From NCBI RefSeq assembly GCF_009905735.1, contig NZ_JAAALE010000020.1:1-60268 (forward strand): a DNA stretch of 60,268 nucleotides, in the 5' to 3' direction. The position numbers and the translations under genes are program-made. The notes beneath the pieces were generated by a model. That model made no database searches. It saw nothing but the letters and a program-made list of their open reading frames with translations, and was not told where the DNA came from. The number at the start of each line of letters is the position of its first letter. Position 1 is the first letter of the stretch. This DNA comes from Porphyrobacter sp. SLTP. GTDB lineage: Bacteria > Pseudomonadota > Alphaproteobacteria > Sphingomonadales > Sphingomonadaceae. Of the stretch, positions 18,281 to 27,776 are shown piece by piece.

Positions 18281-19702
18281 TCACGTCAGCGCCGAAATGC
18301 CCCATACCACGCCCACAATCAGCGCAACGCCTGCCACATCGAGCAGCGCGCCTGCTTTGACCATTGCGTCGATGCGGATGCGTCCGGTCGCCCAGGCGAT
18401 GGCGTTCGGCCCGGTGCCGGCGGGCAGCATGAAGCCCCAGCTGGCCGCCAGCGCAGCCGGCAGCGCGAGCAGCACCGGATCAGCCCCAAGCGCCACCACC
18501 AGCGCAGCGATGACGGGCATGATCCCGGTGGCGGTCGCGACGTTGCTTGCAAACTCGGTCACCACGATCACCAGTGCCACCACCGTGAGCGCAACCAGTA
18601 TCAGCGGCCACCCGGCCAGCGGTAGCAGCGCCTGCCCGATCCATCCCGCAAGGCCCGAAGCCTGCATCCCGCCCGCCAGCGCCAGCCCTCCGCCGAACAT
18701 GAAGATCACGCTCCACGGCGCGCGTTCGGCTTCCTTCCACACCAGCAGCGGACGTCCTGTGCCATCGGGCAGCAAGAACAGCGCCAGCGCCGCGATCACC
18801 GCAATCGTCCCATCCGACCAGGACCCGGACGGCAGCAATGGCGCGACCAGCGGCTGCGTGACCCAGGCAATAAAGGTGAGGGCGAACAGCGGCACCAGCC
18901 GCTTCTCCGGCAGGGTCCATGCCGCGTGGCTATCGATCGCCGCGCGCGCGGCGGCGAGATCGAAGGGGTGATCGGCCACCCGCAAAACCCGCCCCACGAT
19001 CCCTGCGGCCAGCGGGATGCTCAGCAGCACCAGCGGCACCCCGTACAGCGCCCATTGCGCAAAGGTGATCCGCACGCCCGCGATCTGGTCCAGCAGGCCC
19101 ACGGCAATGGCATTGGTGGGCGAGCCGACGATGGTGCCCAGCCCGCCGATGCTGGCGGCAAAAGCGATTCCCATCGGCAGAGCGCCGGCGATACCGTCTT
19201 GTGGGAGCCGATCCCCCTCGCGCACGCTCCCGCCGCCTTCCAGCACCGCCAGCGCCATGGGCATCATGATCAGCGCGGTCGAGGTGTTGGAGATGAACAT
19301 CGACAGCAGCGCTGCGGCAATCATGAAGGCCAGCAGCAAGCGTCCCGGGCCACCCCTGGTGCCCACCATTCTCAGAATCGCGACGCTCAGACGGCGGTGG
19401 AGACCGGTGCGTTCAATCGCCAGCGCGATGAAGGCCCCGCCCAAGAGCAGGAACAGGATCGGGGAATAGTAGGTGCCTGCCACCACCTCGCCCGTCGAAA
19501 CGCCCGACAGCGGCAGGACAATGAAGGGCAGCAGGGCCGTGACGCTGAGCGGCGCGGCCTCGGTCATCCACCAGGCGGCCATCCACAGGACCAAACCCGC
19601 CACCAGCCACGCCCCCGGCGGCATTCCGGCGGGCGGGGCGAGCACAAACGTCAAGCCAAACGCCAGCGGGCCGAGGATAAGGCCGATCCGGCGCGCTGGC
19701 AT
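18281..19702 (-). CDS. DASS/SLC13-family anion:Na+ symporter
   Basis: A 473-residue polytopic protein of the divalent anion:Na+ symporter family (SLC13 / CitT-like). The two inverted-repeat halves each carry the SNT-type motif, SMFISNTSTALIMMP and TEFASNVATATGIMP, which bind Na+ and substrate. Likely substrates are C4-dicarboxylates, citrate or sulfate, and the exact one cannot be read from sequence. Probably co-transcribed with the downstream SDR-fold gene. Confidence 0.92.
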   Translation of the reverse strand: MPARRIGLILGPLAFGLTFVLAPPAGMPPGAWLVAGLVLWMAAWWMTEAAPLSVTALLPFIVLPLSGVSTGEVVAGTYYSPILFLLLGGAFIALAIERTGLHRRLSVAILRMVGTRGGPGRLLLAFMIAAALLSMFISNTSTALIMMPMALAVLEGGGSVREGDRLPQDGIAGALPMGIAFAASIGGLGTIVGSPTNAIAVGLLDQIAGVRITFAQWALYGVPLVLLSIPLAAGIVGRVLRVADHPFDLAAARAAIDSHAAWTLPEKRLVPLFALTFIAWVTQPLVAPLLPSGSWSDGTIAVIAALALFLLPDGTGRPLLVWKEAERAPWSVIFMFGGGLALAGGMQASGLAGWIGQALLPLAGWPLILVALTVVALVIVVTEFASNVATATGIMPVIAALVVALGADPVLLALPAALAASWGFMLPAGTGPNAIAWATGRIRIDAMVKAGALLDVAGVALIVGVVWGISALT

Positions 19703-19780
19703 GCTTGGCGATCTCCCCTGACCTTACCGCAGGGGCCTATCAGCAAGGCGCCGGTCGCGGCAAGCCTCAGGTGCGTTGGG

Positions 19781-20995
19781 TCACTCGACAGCGTTCTTGT
19801 TCGGCGGGTCGCCCGGCAGATCGATGTTCGAGAAGAACACGCGGGAGGTCGGCTGATCGCGCCGCTCCATGCGTTGCAGCTTGAGCGACCGGGCAAACAG
19901 CACATCACAAGAGGCCTGACCCATGCGCTCGGTGCAGATCGGTCGATCACTGGCAAGTCCCGGCTCGGTCATGACCGGCTGATAGCTCGTCGGGCGAGCC
20001 CCTCCGTGGAGATCGGCAATATCAGCCTCCCGGATGCTGGCGACGGTCTGGTCAGTCTTCGCCAGCAGTTCTACCACCGGCTCCTCGGCATAGTTGGCGA
20101 GATGCGCGCGCAGGTCGTTGTCGAAATCGGGGAAATAGAACGGCGCGACTTCGGCGTAGAGTTCCGACACCACCAGCTTGCCGGACATCTTCTGCGTACC
20201 GCGCAGTGAGTTGACGAAATCGGCAGCAGCCACATCCAGCAGCGAGCTGACATTGGCGCCGGTGAAGGCATAGGATTGCAGGTGCGGCATACCGATCTCG
20301 CCGCGCCAGAAGCCGTAGATCACCTTGGGGTCCTTCCAGTGGCGGAAGACGATATTCTCGCGGATGTCGCGCAGCGAGACCGGAATACCGCGCAGGGTGA
20401 TGAACTTCGCCTCGTCGAGCGGCTGGCCGCCGATCATGATGTCGCGCGGTTCGCGCACCGGCCATTCCTTGGCGATCTGCTCCATCATCGCGACGTTGTG
20501 GAGGTTGAGCCAGAACGCGAGTTGTTCGTTGCGCGGCAGGGCCGAGATGTCCTGGGTTTCGACCACCCGTTCCAGATCCTGACGGTACTCGGTAAAGCTC
20601 TCGATCACCTCCTTGTCGAAGAACCGGAACATCACGAGCGATCCTTCGAGCCGATAGCGCGACTGCGGCCCGCTTTTCAGTCGTGAGCCGATCACGGGGT
20701 CAGGCCTCGGCGCGCCCTGGCGGGTCGAGGGGCCCATCGAAACGATAATGTTCTTGAGCGCGTAATCCCAGATTTCGTAATCGATCCGGTGACGAATGGG
20801 ATTGCTGGTCGGGGTGAAGATCGCCAGCCGCTCATCCGCGCGTGCGTTCGGCGCGTCAGCGGTTGCGATGCCATGCACGAAGTGAAGTCCATCCCGGTCC
20901 GATTGGGGATGAGTCTCCGGGGTCTCCGCCGCAGCAAGGGCTGGCATGGCCAGCGCCGAGCCGGCCAGCAGTGCGATCATGGATTTCGGCAGCAT
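19781..20995 (-). CDS. DUF547 domain-containing exported protein (copy 2 of a tandem pair)
   Basis: A 404-residue protein with a signal peptide (MLPKSMIALLAGSALAMPALAAAE). A central DUF547 domain shows NEQLAFWLNLHNVAMMEQI, with the conserved LHN. The start at 20995 follows GGGAGAG; the frame upstream extends to 21115 but adds non-conserved residues. The neighbouring gene at 21199 encodes a clear paralogue on the same strand. DUF547 proteins are widespread, resemble transglutaminase-fold enzymes, and have no settled function. Confidence 0.88.
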   Translation of the reverse strand: MLPKSMIALLAGSALAMPALAAAETPETHPQSDRDGLHFVHGIATADAPNARADERLAIFTPTSNPIRHRIDYEIWDYALKNIIVSMGPSTRQGAPRPDPVIGSRLKSGPQSRYRLEGSLVMFRFFDKEVIESFTEYRQDLERVVETQDISALPRNEQLAFWLNLHNVAMMEQIAKEWPVREPRDIMIGGQPLDEAKFITLRGIPVSLRDIRENIVFRHWKDPKVIYGFWRGEIGMPHLQSYAFTGANVSSLLDVAAADFVNSLRGTQKMSGKLVVSELYAEVAPFYFPDFDNDLRAHLANYAEEPVVELLAKTDQTVASIREADIADLHGGARPTSYQPVMTEPGLASDRPICTERMGQASCDVLFARSLKLQRMERRDQPTSRVFFSNIDLPGDPPNKNAVE

Positions 20996-21198
20996 ATCGT
21001 CTCTCCCACCAAAGGATTCGAACCCGTCCGAAAGCCAAGCTATATCATGGCGATAAATCGGCGATGAATGCAAATTCATGCAGGTTCGCATACCCCGCAG
21101 CCTCGCCGAGCACATCGCCCGGCAAGGTTACGATAGGGACGGTTGTCGTGCCGATGCGCGGCGAGCTTGCCGCGACATATCTGCCGAGGCGCGCTCGC

Positions 21199-22329
21199 TT
21201 ATTCGACCTCGGCCGGTCCGCCTGCCTCGCCGGGCAGGTCGATATTGCTGAAGGTCACGGTGCCGGTGCGGCCTTGGCGGATGATCTCCTGGAACTTGGC
21301 CTCACGCTCGCGCAGCAGCGCGGTCATGCTCTGGGGAATGCGGAAGCTGATGGACTGGCCGTTCGAGGTGATGTTCGAATAGGTCGGCTCGCGCACGCCG
21401 CCTTCCAAATCGGCGATATCCCGCTCGTTGACGACCGGATCGGCGCCGCTGGCACTGGCGAGCAGGGCTACGGTCTTCTCATCAGCGAAGCGGGTCAGGT
21501 GGGCGCGCAGATCCTTCTCGAAATCGGGGAAGAAGAACGGAGCAGCCTCGCGGTAATGTTCGGAGACTTGCAGCCTGCCGCCGCCTTCCTGCGTCCCGCG
21601 CAGCGAGTTGACGAAGTCGGCCGCGCCGCGGGTCAGCAGGCGAGCGACGTTGTCAGCATTGAAGGCTTCTTTCTGGAGCGAAGGCCCGCCAATCTCACCG
21701 CGCCAGAAGCCATACATCACCACCGGGTCTTTCCAGTGGCGATAGACGATCTGCTCGCGGATATCGCGCGGGGAGAGCTTGATGCCTTCCACGGTGATAA
21801 AGCGCGCTTCGTCAAGCGGAACGCCGTCAATCTTGATCTCGCGCGGCTGGCGAACCGGCCAGGCATTGGCGATCTGTTCCACCATCGCGACATTGTGGAG
21901 GTTGATCCAGAAGGCCAGCTGCTCATTGCGGGAAAGCGATTGGATATCAACGATATCGGCGGTCTTTTCCAGATCCTTGCGATATTCGGTGAAGCTCGCG
22001 ATCACATCGGCATCGAGGAAGCTGAACATCACCCGCGTGCCTTCGAGCCGGTAGCGCGAGACATGGCCGTATTGGCGGCGGGTGCCGAAGCTCGGGTCGG
22101 GGCGACCGGCGCCTTCGCGCAGCGACGGCCCCATGGAGATAACGAGGTTCTTCATCGCCTCGTCCCAGATCGAATAGTCGATCTTGTCGTTGTTGGGGCT
22201 CTGCGAAGGCGCGAAGGTGGCCAGCGCGTCATTGCTCAGCGGGGTCTGGGCATGGGCCGGAACGGCGATGGCCAAAGCAACGCCAGCGAGCAGGGCAGGG
22301 CGGGCGAGACGCATGGGCAGGAACGGCAT
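21199..22329 (-). CDS. DUF547 domain-containing exported protein (copy 1 of a tandem pair)
   Basis: A 376-residue protein with a signal peptide (LARPALLAGVALAIAVPAHAQ) and a DUF547 domain containing NEQLAFWINLHNVAMVEQIANAWPVR. It is collinear with the downstream copy over nearly the full length (ISMGPS..., RYRLEGT..., WRGEIG..., FVNSLRGTQ..., FSNIDLPG). The two genes therefore arose by tandem duplication. The 203-nt gap between them holds no gene. Start set at MPFLPMRLA (22329). Confidence 0.88.
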   Translation of the reverse strand: MPFLPMRLARPALLAGVALAIAVPAHAQTPLSNDALATFAPSQSPNNDKIDYSIWDEAMKNLVISMGPSLREGAGRPDPSFGTRRQYGHVSRYRLEGTRVMFSFLDADVIASFTEYRKDLEKTADIVDIQSLSRNEQLAFWINLHNVAMVEQIANAWPVRQPREIKIDGVPLDEARFITVEGIKLSPRDIREQIVYRHWKDPVVMYGFWRGEIGGPSLQKEAFNADNVARLLTRGAADFVNSLRGTQEGGGRLQVSEHYREAAPFFFPDFEKDLRAHLTRFADEKTVALLASASGADPVVNERDIADLEGGVREPTYSNITSNGQSISFRIPQSMTALLREREAKFQEIIRQGRTGTVTFSNIDLPGEAGGPAEVE

Positions 22330-22592
22330 AAGCGTGAAGTGTCCTGTCAGAGCAGGGCTCCCGGCGGGAGCCTGGCGGGGGTCAAGAAGCGGCAAGGCGG
22401 GGTCGGGAACGGGCCGCCGCGTGCCTGCCCCCTGTCGAGATCATATAGCACAAATCGCGCGGTTCGTGTTGCCCGCAATCGGGCGGCGTCAGCATTTTGT
22501 CGACGCGTCAAGGTGTTGGTCGGCGCGCTTGAACGACAAAGGGGCGAACCGTACCGGTCCGCCCCCTTCTGCCCTTGCTTGAATCCGCGCGC

Positions 22593-23135
22593 TTATTTGG
22601 GTGCGAGCACCATCAGCATCTGGCGGCCTTCCAGCCGCGGGAAGGCTTCGACCTTGGCAATCTCGGCGACGTCGTCCTGCACCTTTTTGAGCAGGTCCAT
22701 CCCAAGGTGCTGGTGCGCCATTTCGCGGCCACGGAACCGCAGGGTGATCTTCACCTTGTCGCCATGATCGATGAACTTGGCGACGTTGCGCATCTTCACG
22801 TCATAATCATGCGTGTCGATGTTCGGCCGCATCTTCACTTCCTTGATGTCCTGGGTCTTCTGCGTCTTGCGCGCCAGGTTGGCCTTCTTCTGCGCTTCAA
22901 AGCGGAATTTGCCGACATCAAGGTACTTGCACACCGGCGGGTCCGCATTGGGGGACACTTCGACGAGGTTCAGGCCCTTTTCATTGGCCTGCTCAATCGC
23001 TTCGCGGGTGAACATGACGCCAAGGTTTTCGCCTTCGTCATCAATGACGCGGACCTTGGGGACATTGATCATGTTATCAAAACGAGGGCCGCTTTTTACG
23101 GGCGGGGCCATTGAGCGCCGGGGTGGACGTGATAT
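22593..23135 (-). CDS. infC: translation initiation factor IF-3, apparent AUA start
   Basis: IF-3 binds the 30S subunit and checks start-codon pairing. The two-domain protein is intact: an N-domain with [13 protein letters not shown] and a C-domain with [14 protein letters not shown] and [14 protein letters not shown], ending in MLMVLAPK. The first ATG is at 23111 but has no ribosome-binding site. Eight codons upstream and in frame an ATA at 23135 stands 8 nt after AGGAG, giving [18 protein letters not shown]-3 genes classically use rare starts for autoregulation, so I take ATA (180 residues). If ATG is used the protein is 172 residues. Confidence 0.92.
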   Translation of the reverse strand: MSRPPRRSMAPPVKSGPRFDNMINVPKVRVIDDEGENLGVMFTREAIEQANEKGLNLVEVSPNADPPVCKYLDVGKFRFEAQKKANLARKTQKTQDIKEVKMRPNIDTHDYDVKMRNVAKFIDHGDKVKITLRFRGREMAHQHLGMDLLKKVQDDVAEIAKVEAFPRLEGRQMLMVLAPK

Positions 23136-23209
23136 GGGGTGTTCTCCTGTGGTGACTTACGTGCTGCGCGCTCCTTAGTCCGAAATGCGCGCGAGCGCTA
23201 GGGAGAGTC

Positions 23210-23917
23210 TTACGCTGCCGCCTGCCACAGGGGAAAGCGCGCGATCCGGTCACGTGCGGGCATCAGCGCCTCGATCCGCTGTGCGGGTTGCAGTGCGCTC
23301 AGGATCTCCGGCGCGCCCGCATCCATGCCGCCGGTGAGCGTGCCGAAAGCGGGGAGGATCATGCGCTCGGCCCCGCTGGCGCTGCGCCCCATGACCGCGC
23401 AAGGGCGGGCGATGTGGCGATTGCGGACATTCACGCGCAGCTTGGGGTGATAGTGGCCCGACAGCTCCGGCGCGGTCTCTCCGGCCCGCGCCTCGTGGCG
23501 CAAGGTGATCCCGCCGACTTGCAGCTCAGACAGGATCGTCCCGCCGAAGCCCTTGGGCAATTCTTCGTCGTGGTTGCCCGTGATCCACACCCAGTCGAGC
23601 GCGCGGGTGAGCGCTTCCAGCATCCCGGTCGAATGCGCGTCCAGCCGCAAAGCGCCCGCGTCATCGTGGAAGTTATCACCCAACGTGATCACCCGCCGCG
23701 CGCCTGTCACCCGCACCGCATCCGCCAGCCGTTCCAGCGTGTCACGGCTGTCATAGGGCGGGAGCATCTGGCCGCGCGCCGCAAACCAGCTCGCTTTTTC
23801 CAAATGCAGATCGGCGACCAGCAACGCGCGTTCCGCTGGCCAATAGAGCGCGCGCGCCGGGCCCAGCAGCATTTCATGCCCGGCGAAGGGGAAGGGGGCG
23901 AACATAGCGGGAACCAT
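23210..23917 (-). CDS. pdeM: ligase-associated DNA damage response endonuclease PdeM
   Basis: A 235-residue calcineurin-like metallophosphoesterase. Metal-binding motifs in order are DLHLEK, GDNFHDD, GNHDEELP and GHYHPK, matching PdeM. That nuclease is usually encoded with an ATP-dependent DNA ligase and a helicase in a bacterial DNA-damage cassette. Those partners are not next to it here. The start is uncertain: MVPAMFAPF at 23917 or MFAPF at 23906 are both close to the conserved domain. Confidence 0.87.
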   Translation of the reverse strand: MVPAMFAPFPFAGHEMLLGPARALYWPAERALLVADLHLEKASWFAARGQMLPPYDSRDTLERLADAVRVTGARRVITLGDNFHDDAGALRLDAHSTGMLEALTRALDWVWITGNHDEELPKGFGGTILSELQVGGITLRHEARAGETAPELSGHYHPKLRVNVRNRHIARPCAVMGRSASGAERMILPAFGTLTGGMDAGAPEILSALQPAQRIEALMPARDRIARFPLWQAAA

Positions 23918-23971
23918 GGGGATCGTCTGAAGCAAGCTCAGTCAATTCACAACCTCAAAGAATCCGTTGAG

Positions 23972-24047
23972 CCTGAGCTTGTCGAAGGCCTGCACTTTCT
24001 TCTATCGCGGTGGCTTGAAAGAAATGCGGCCCTTCGACAAGCTCAGG
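23972..24047. repeat. inverted repeat of the CCTTCGACAAGCTCAGG family
   Basis: CCTGAGCTTGTCGAAGG (23972-23988) and its exact reverse complement (24031-24047) form a 17-nt perfect inverted repeat around a 42-nt loop, upstream of hemF. The motif is a very common dispersed palindrome in alphaproteobacteria. Here it sits in the leader of hemF, between divergent pdeM and hemF, and might act as a bidirectional hairpin. Confidence 0.8.
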
Positions 24048-24070
24048 GCGAACGGGAGGGTATTGTTGTC

Positions 24071-24925
24071 ATGGATTGGTCCGACAAGACGGCGCAGGCG
24101 AAGGTGTGGTTCGAAAGCCTGCGCGACCAGATCTGCGCGGAATTTGAAGCGATCGAACGTGAGGCGGGCTCTGATGCCAGCTTCCAATACACTCCCTGGA
24201 ACCGCGAAGAAGAAGGCAATCCCGATCCCGGCGGCGGGGTGCAGGGGTTGATGAAGGGCAAGGTGTTCGAAAAGGTCGGGGTGAATGTCTCGACCGTGCG
24301 CGGCAGCTTTGCCAAGGAGTTTGCCGGCTCCATCAACGGCGCCAGCGCGGATGCTCCGGGATTTGTCGCTACGGGCATCAGCCTTGTGGCGCACATGACC
24401 AACCCGCATGTGCCCGCCGTCCACATGAACACCCGCTTCCTGACCACCACCAAGGCGTGGTTCGGCGGCGGCGCGGACTTGAACCCGCCGATCCCTTATG
24501 CGGAAGACACGGCAGACTTCCACGCCGCGATGCAGGCCGCCTGCGATCCGCACGGCGCCGATTATTACGAGCGCTTCTCGAAGTGGGCGGAGGAGTATTT
24601 CTACATCCCCCACCGGCAAGTGGGCCGCGGGGTCGGCGGGATCTTCGCCGACCATCTCGAATGTGGCGACGACGCAGGCTGGGCAGCGAATTTCGAATTC
24701 ATCAAGGATATCGGCAAGCAGTTCCTTGCAGTGTATCCGATGATCGTGCGCAAGCGAATGAACACGCCCTTCGACGCCACCGACGAGGCGCAGATGTTCG
24801 AGTATCGCGGCCGCTATGCCGAATTCAATCTGGTCTATGACCGCGGCACGATCTTCGGCCTGAAGACCGGCGGCAACATCGACGCGATCCTGATGAGTCT
24901 GCCGCCACGGGCGACGTGGTCATGA
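24071..24925 (+). CDS. hemF: oxygen-dependent coproporphyrinogen III oxidase
   Basis: HemF decarboxylates coproporphyrinogen III to protoporphyrinogen IX using O2, a heme (and bacteriochlorophyll) precursor step. The 284-residue protein shows the family signature AVHMNTRFLTTTKAWFGGGADLNP and EYRGRYAEFNLVYDRGTIFGLKTGGN. ATG 24071 begins the conserved domain; the frame is open far upstream only because of GC bias. The inverted repeat at 23972-24047 lies in its leader. Length is typical. Confidence 0.97.
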   Translation: MDWSDKTAQAKVWFESLRDQICAEFEAIEREAGSDASFQYTPWNREEEGNPDPGGGVQGLMKGKVFEKVGVNVSTVRGSFAKEFAGSINGASADAPGFVATGISLVAHMTNPHVPAVHMNTRFLTTTKAWFGGGADLNPPIPYAEDTADFHAAMQAACDPHGADYYERFSKWAEEYFYIPHRQVGRGVGGIFADHLECGDDAGWAANFEFIKDIGKQFLAVYPMIVRKRMNTPFDATDEAQMFEYRGRYAEFNLVYDRGTIFGLKTGGNIDAILMSLPPRATWS

Positions 24926-24950
24926 TGCGCAGCGTGGGCTTAAACCGAGG

Positions 24951-25340
24951 CTAGCTTAAGGCGACCACCCGCTGCCGGAACCAGTCGGCGAGTTCGTCCT
25001 CGGAGAGCTCTCCGGCGGCGAGGGCGATGAAGGCCACCGTCATGTCGGCATCATCTGCCTCCACGCGCCATCCGTTCTTGAGCAGGAACAGCAAGCTGAC
25101 CACGTTGGCGGTGCGTTTGTTGCCGTCCACGAAGGGATGGTTTCTCGCCAAGCCGAAGGCATAGGCCGCAGCCAAAGCTGCCGCATCCGGCTCGCCATAG
25201 GCTTCCAATTGCTGCGGGCGTGCCATCGCGCTTTCAAACAGGCCCATGTCGCGGACCCCAGTGCCGCCGCCATGTTCGGCAATCTGTTCGGCGTGAGCCG
25301 TCAGCGCCGCCCGATGGCTGACCCACCTCCATCCCGCCAT
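24951..25340 (-). CDS. doc: Doc-like (Fic-fold) toxin of a type II toxin-antitoxin system
   Basis: A 129-residue protein of the death-on-curing family. The Fic-type motif NHPFVDGNKRTA (His68) marks the active site. Doc proteins phosphorylate EF-Tu and stop translation. ATG 25340 is 4 nt after the stop of the small AbrB-type gene at 25345-25590, a typical antitoxin-then-toxin order. The open frame upstream overlaps the antitoxin and is not conserved. Confidence 0.88.
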   Translation of the reverse strand: MAGWRWVSHRAALTAHAEQIAEHGGGTGVRDMGLFESAMARPQQLEAYGEPDAAALAAAYAFGLARNHPFVDGNKRTANVVSLLFLLKNGWRVEADDADMTVAFIALAAGELSEDELADWFRQRVVALS

Positions 25341-25344
25341 GCGC

Positions 25345-25590
25345 TTACTTCGCCAGCTCGCGCAGCACCTTGACGCGCTCTCGCATGATCTGGCGGGCGA
25401 GGCGCATTTCTTCCTCGAACTCGGGGTCAACCGGGGTCAGAGTGACACCTTCATCGGTCAGGGTCAGACTGATTTCATCACCGATATTGGCGTTGAGCGT
25501 GGCAAGCAGTTCCTTGCTCAGGATAATCCCGGCGGAATTCCCGATCTTGGTGATCTTGAGGCTGCGGGTGCGGGGGATCGGCTTGTTCAT
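25345..25590 (-). CDS. AbrB/MazE-type antitoxin partner of Doc
   Basis: An 81-residue protein with an N-terminal swapped-hairpin AbrB/SpoVT DNA-binding domain (RSLKITKIGNSAGIILSKELL). An acidic, helical C-terminal tail (EFEEEMRLARQIMRERV) is the typical toxin-neutralising part. It precedes the doc toxin by 4 nt, so they form one operon, presumably repressed by the complex. The antitoxin is of the AbrB/MazE fold rather than the Phd fold that gives Doc of phage P1 its name. Confidence 0.85.
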   Translation of the reverse strand: MNKPIPRTRSLKITKIGNSAGIILSKELLATLNANIGDEISLTLTDEGVTLTPVDPEFEEEMRLARQIMRERVKVLRELAK

Positions 25591-25670
25591 ACGCGCGTTA
25601 TAACACTCAGTCTTCGCCCCCGCAACAATCGCGCTTGCCCGCCCGCAGCGCCGCCCCCATATTCATCGGG

Positions 25671-27761
25671 ATGCTGCGCCAATACGAACTCGTCGAGAAG
25701 GTCCTCGAATACGATCCCGACGCCGACGAGGCGATGCTCAACCGCGCCTATGTCTACACCGTGCAGAAGCATGGCACCCAGAAGCGCGCCAGCGGCGACC
25801 CCTATTTCTCTCATCCGGTCGAAGTCGCCGGGTTGATGACCGACCTGAAGCTCGATCAGGCCACCATCATCACCGCGCTGCTGCACGATACGGTCGAGGA
25901 CACGCTCGCCACCATCGAGGATATCGAAGCCCATTTCGGCCCCGAGGTCGCGCGGCTGGTGGACGGGGTGACCAAGCTCTCGAAGATCGAGGCCATGCCC
26001 GAGAACGAGCGGGCAGCGGAAAACCTGCGCAAATTCCTGCTCGCCATGTCGGAAGACATCCGCGTGCTGCTGGTCAAGCTGGCTGACCGACTGCATAACA
26101 TGCGCACGCTGCATTTCATCAAGTCGCCCGAAAAACGCCAGCGTATCGCCCGCGAGACGATGGATATCTACGCCCCGTTGGCCGAGCGGGTAGGCATGTA
26201 CGAATACATGCATGAAATGCAGGCATTGGCCTTCCGCGAGCTGGAACCGGAGGCCCACGCCACCATCGCCAACCGGCTCGATCAGCTGCGCTCGCAGGAC
26301 GGGGGGCAGGTCGATGCGATCGCGTTGACGATGAAGCAGCGCCTTGCCGAAGCGGGCCTCAAGGTCGAGGTCTACGGGCGCGAGAAACACCCCTTTTCGA
26401 TCTGGCACAAGATGGCCGAACGCCATGTCAGCTTCGAACAGGTGACCGACATCATGGCCTTCCGCGTCCTGACCGAAAGCGAGGGCGATTGCTACCAGGC
26501 CCTCGGCATCCTCCACACCACGTGGCAGTTCCTGCCCGGACGGTTCAAGGATTACATCTCGACCCCGAAGTCGAATGGCTACCGCTCCCTGCACACCTCG
26601 CTGATGTACGAAAACTCGATGCGCGTGGAAGTGCAGATACGAACGCGCGAAATGCACCGCACCAATGAATATGGCCTCGCCGCGCACTGGGCCTACAAGC
26701 AGGGTGACCGGCCCGATGGCGAGGTGGGCTGGCTGCGCGATCTGATCGAGATTGTGGACGCCAGCCACGATGCCGAGGAACTGCTCGAGCACACGCGCAT
26801 GGCGATCTATCAGGATCGCATCTTCGCCTTCACCCCCAAAGGCGCGCTGTTCCAGCTACCCAAGGGCGCGACTGCGGTGGACTTTGCCTTTGCGGTGCAC
26901 ACCAACCTCGGCACGCAGACGGCAGGCGTGAAGATCAACGGGCGGCACATGCCGCTGCGCACGCCGCTGGCCAATGGCGATGTGGTGGAGATCATTAAGA
27001 ACCCCCACGCCAGCCCGCAGCTGTCATGGCTGGCCTTCGTCGTCACCGGCAAGGCGCGCGCAGCGATCCGCCGCGCGGTGCGGATGAAGGAACGTGCCGA
27101 AGTGGCCGAGATCGGCTCGAAGCTGTTCGATGAAATCGCCGCCCGCGTGCCCGCCCGGATCGGCAAGAAGGCGATCCGCGCCGCCGTTGAACGGCTCGGC
27201 ATGGAAGAGCCTGATGACCTGATGTACGCGATCGGTGCGGCCAAGATTGCCGATCGCGAGGTGATGGAAGCGCTCGTCCCCGGCTGCACGGCGGGCATCG
27301 AGGAGGACGAGCATTGGGAGCGGCGTGAAAGCGCGATCTCGATCCGCGGCCTCACCCCCGGCGTCGCTTTCGATCTTGCCCCCTGCTGCCACCCCGTCCC
27401 CGGCGACCGCATCGTCGGCATCCGCCGCAAGGGCGAGACCGTGCTGGTCCACGCCATCGACTGCCTGATGCTGGCGAGCGGTGTGGACAGCGACTGGATC
27501 GATCTTGCCTGGGGCAACCGCTCGGTCGGCGCGGTCGGCCAGTTGTCGGTGACGATCTACGACCGGCTCGGCACGTTGGCGGAAATGGCGGGGATCTTCG
27601 CGCAGAACAAGGCCAACGTCACCACGCTGATGCAGGCCCATATCGACCACCCCTTCGTTACCTATGATGTCGAGGTCGAGGTGCAGGATGTGGGGCATCT
27701 CAACCGCATCATCTCCGCCCTGCGCGCCAGCGACGCGGTGGCGCAGGCGGAACGGCAGTAG
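25671..27761 (+). CDS. rsh: bifunctional (p)ppGpp synthetase/hydrolase, RelA/SpoT family
   Basis: A 696-residue Rsh enzyme making and degrading the alarmone (p)ppGpp. Domains in order: HD hydrolase (ITALLHDTVEDT, about residues 50-75), synthetase (GREKHPFSIWHKM; RFKDYISTPKSNGYRSLHT; EVQIRTREMH), TGS (IFAFTPKGALFQLPKGATA), a helical/zinc-finger-like region (PCCHPVPGD), and a C-terminal ACT. The RFKD (RxKD) motif and intact HD residues indicate a bifunctional enzyme, as expected for the single Rsh of alphaproteobacteria. The start MLRQYELVEKVL (25671) is chosen over a frame extension to 25635. Confidence 0.96.
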   Translation: MLRQYELVEKVLEYDPDADEAMLNRAYVYTVQKHGTQKRASGDPYFSHPVEVAGLMTDLKLDQATIITALLHDTVEDTLATIEDIEAHFGPEVARLVDGVTKLSKIEAMPENERAAENLRKFLLAMSEDIRVLLVKLADRLHNMRTLHFIKSPEKRQRIARETMDIYAPLAERVGMYEYMHEMQALAFRELEPEAHATIANRLDQLRSQDGGQVDAIALTMKQRLAEAGLKVEVYGREKHPFSIWHKMAERHVSFEQVTDIMAFRVLTESEGDCYQALGILHTTWQFLPGRFKDYISTPKSNGYRSLHTSLMYENSMRVEVQIRTREMHRTNEYGLAAHWAYKQGDRPDGEVGWLRDLIEIVDASHDAEELLEHTRMAIYQDRIFAFTPKGALFQLPKGATAVDFAFAVHTNLGTQTAGVKINGRHMPLRTPLANGDVVEIIKNPHASPQLSWLAFVVTGKARAAIRRAVRMKERAEVAEIGSKLFDEIAARVPARIGKKAIRAAVERLGMEEPDDLMYAIGAAKIADREVMEALVPGCTAGIEEDEHWERRESAISIRGLTPGVAFDLAPCCHPVPGDRIVGIRRKGETVLVHAIDCLMLASGVDSDWIDLAWGNRSVGAVGQLSVTIYDRLGTLAEMAGIFAQNKANVTTLMQAHIDHPFVTYDVEVEVQDVGHLNRIISALRASDAVAQAERQ

Positions 27762-27776
27762 CTTCGCGTCACCTCG

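Noticed and set aside
18926..20209. 427-codon rightward frame
   Set aside because: His/Gln/Arg-rich antisense of the DASS and DUF547 genes, no fold-like pattern.
20842..22767. 641-codon rightward frame
   Set aside because: Long open antisense of the second DUF547 gene; caused by codon bias. The DUF547 proteins have signal peptides and conserved motifs.
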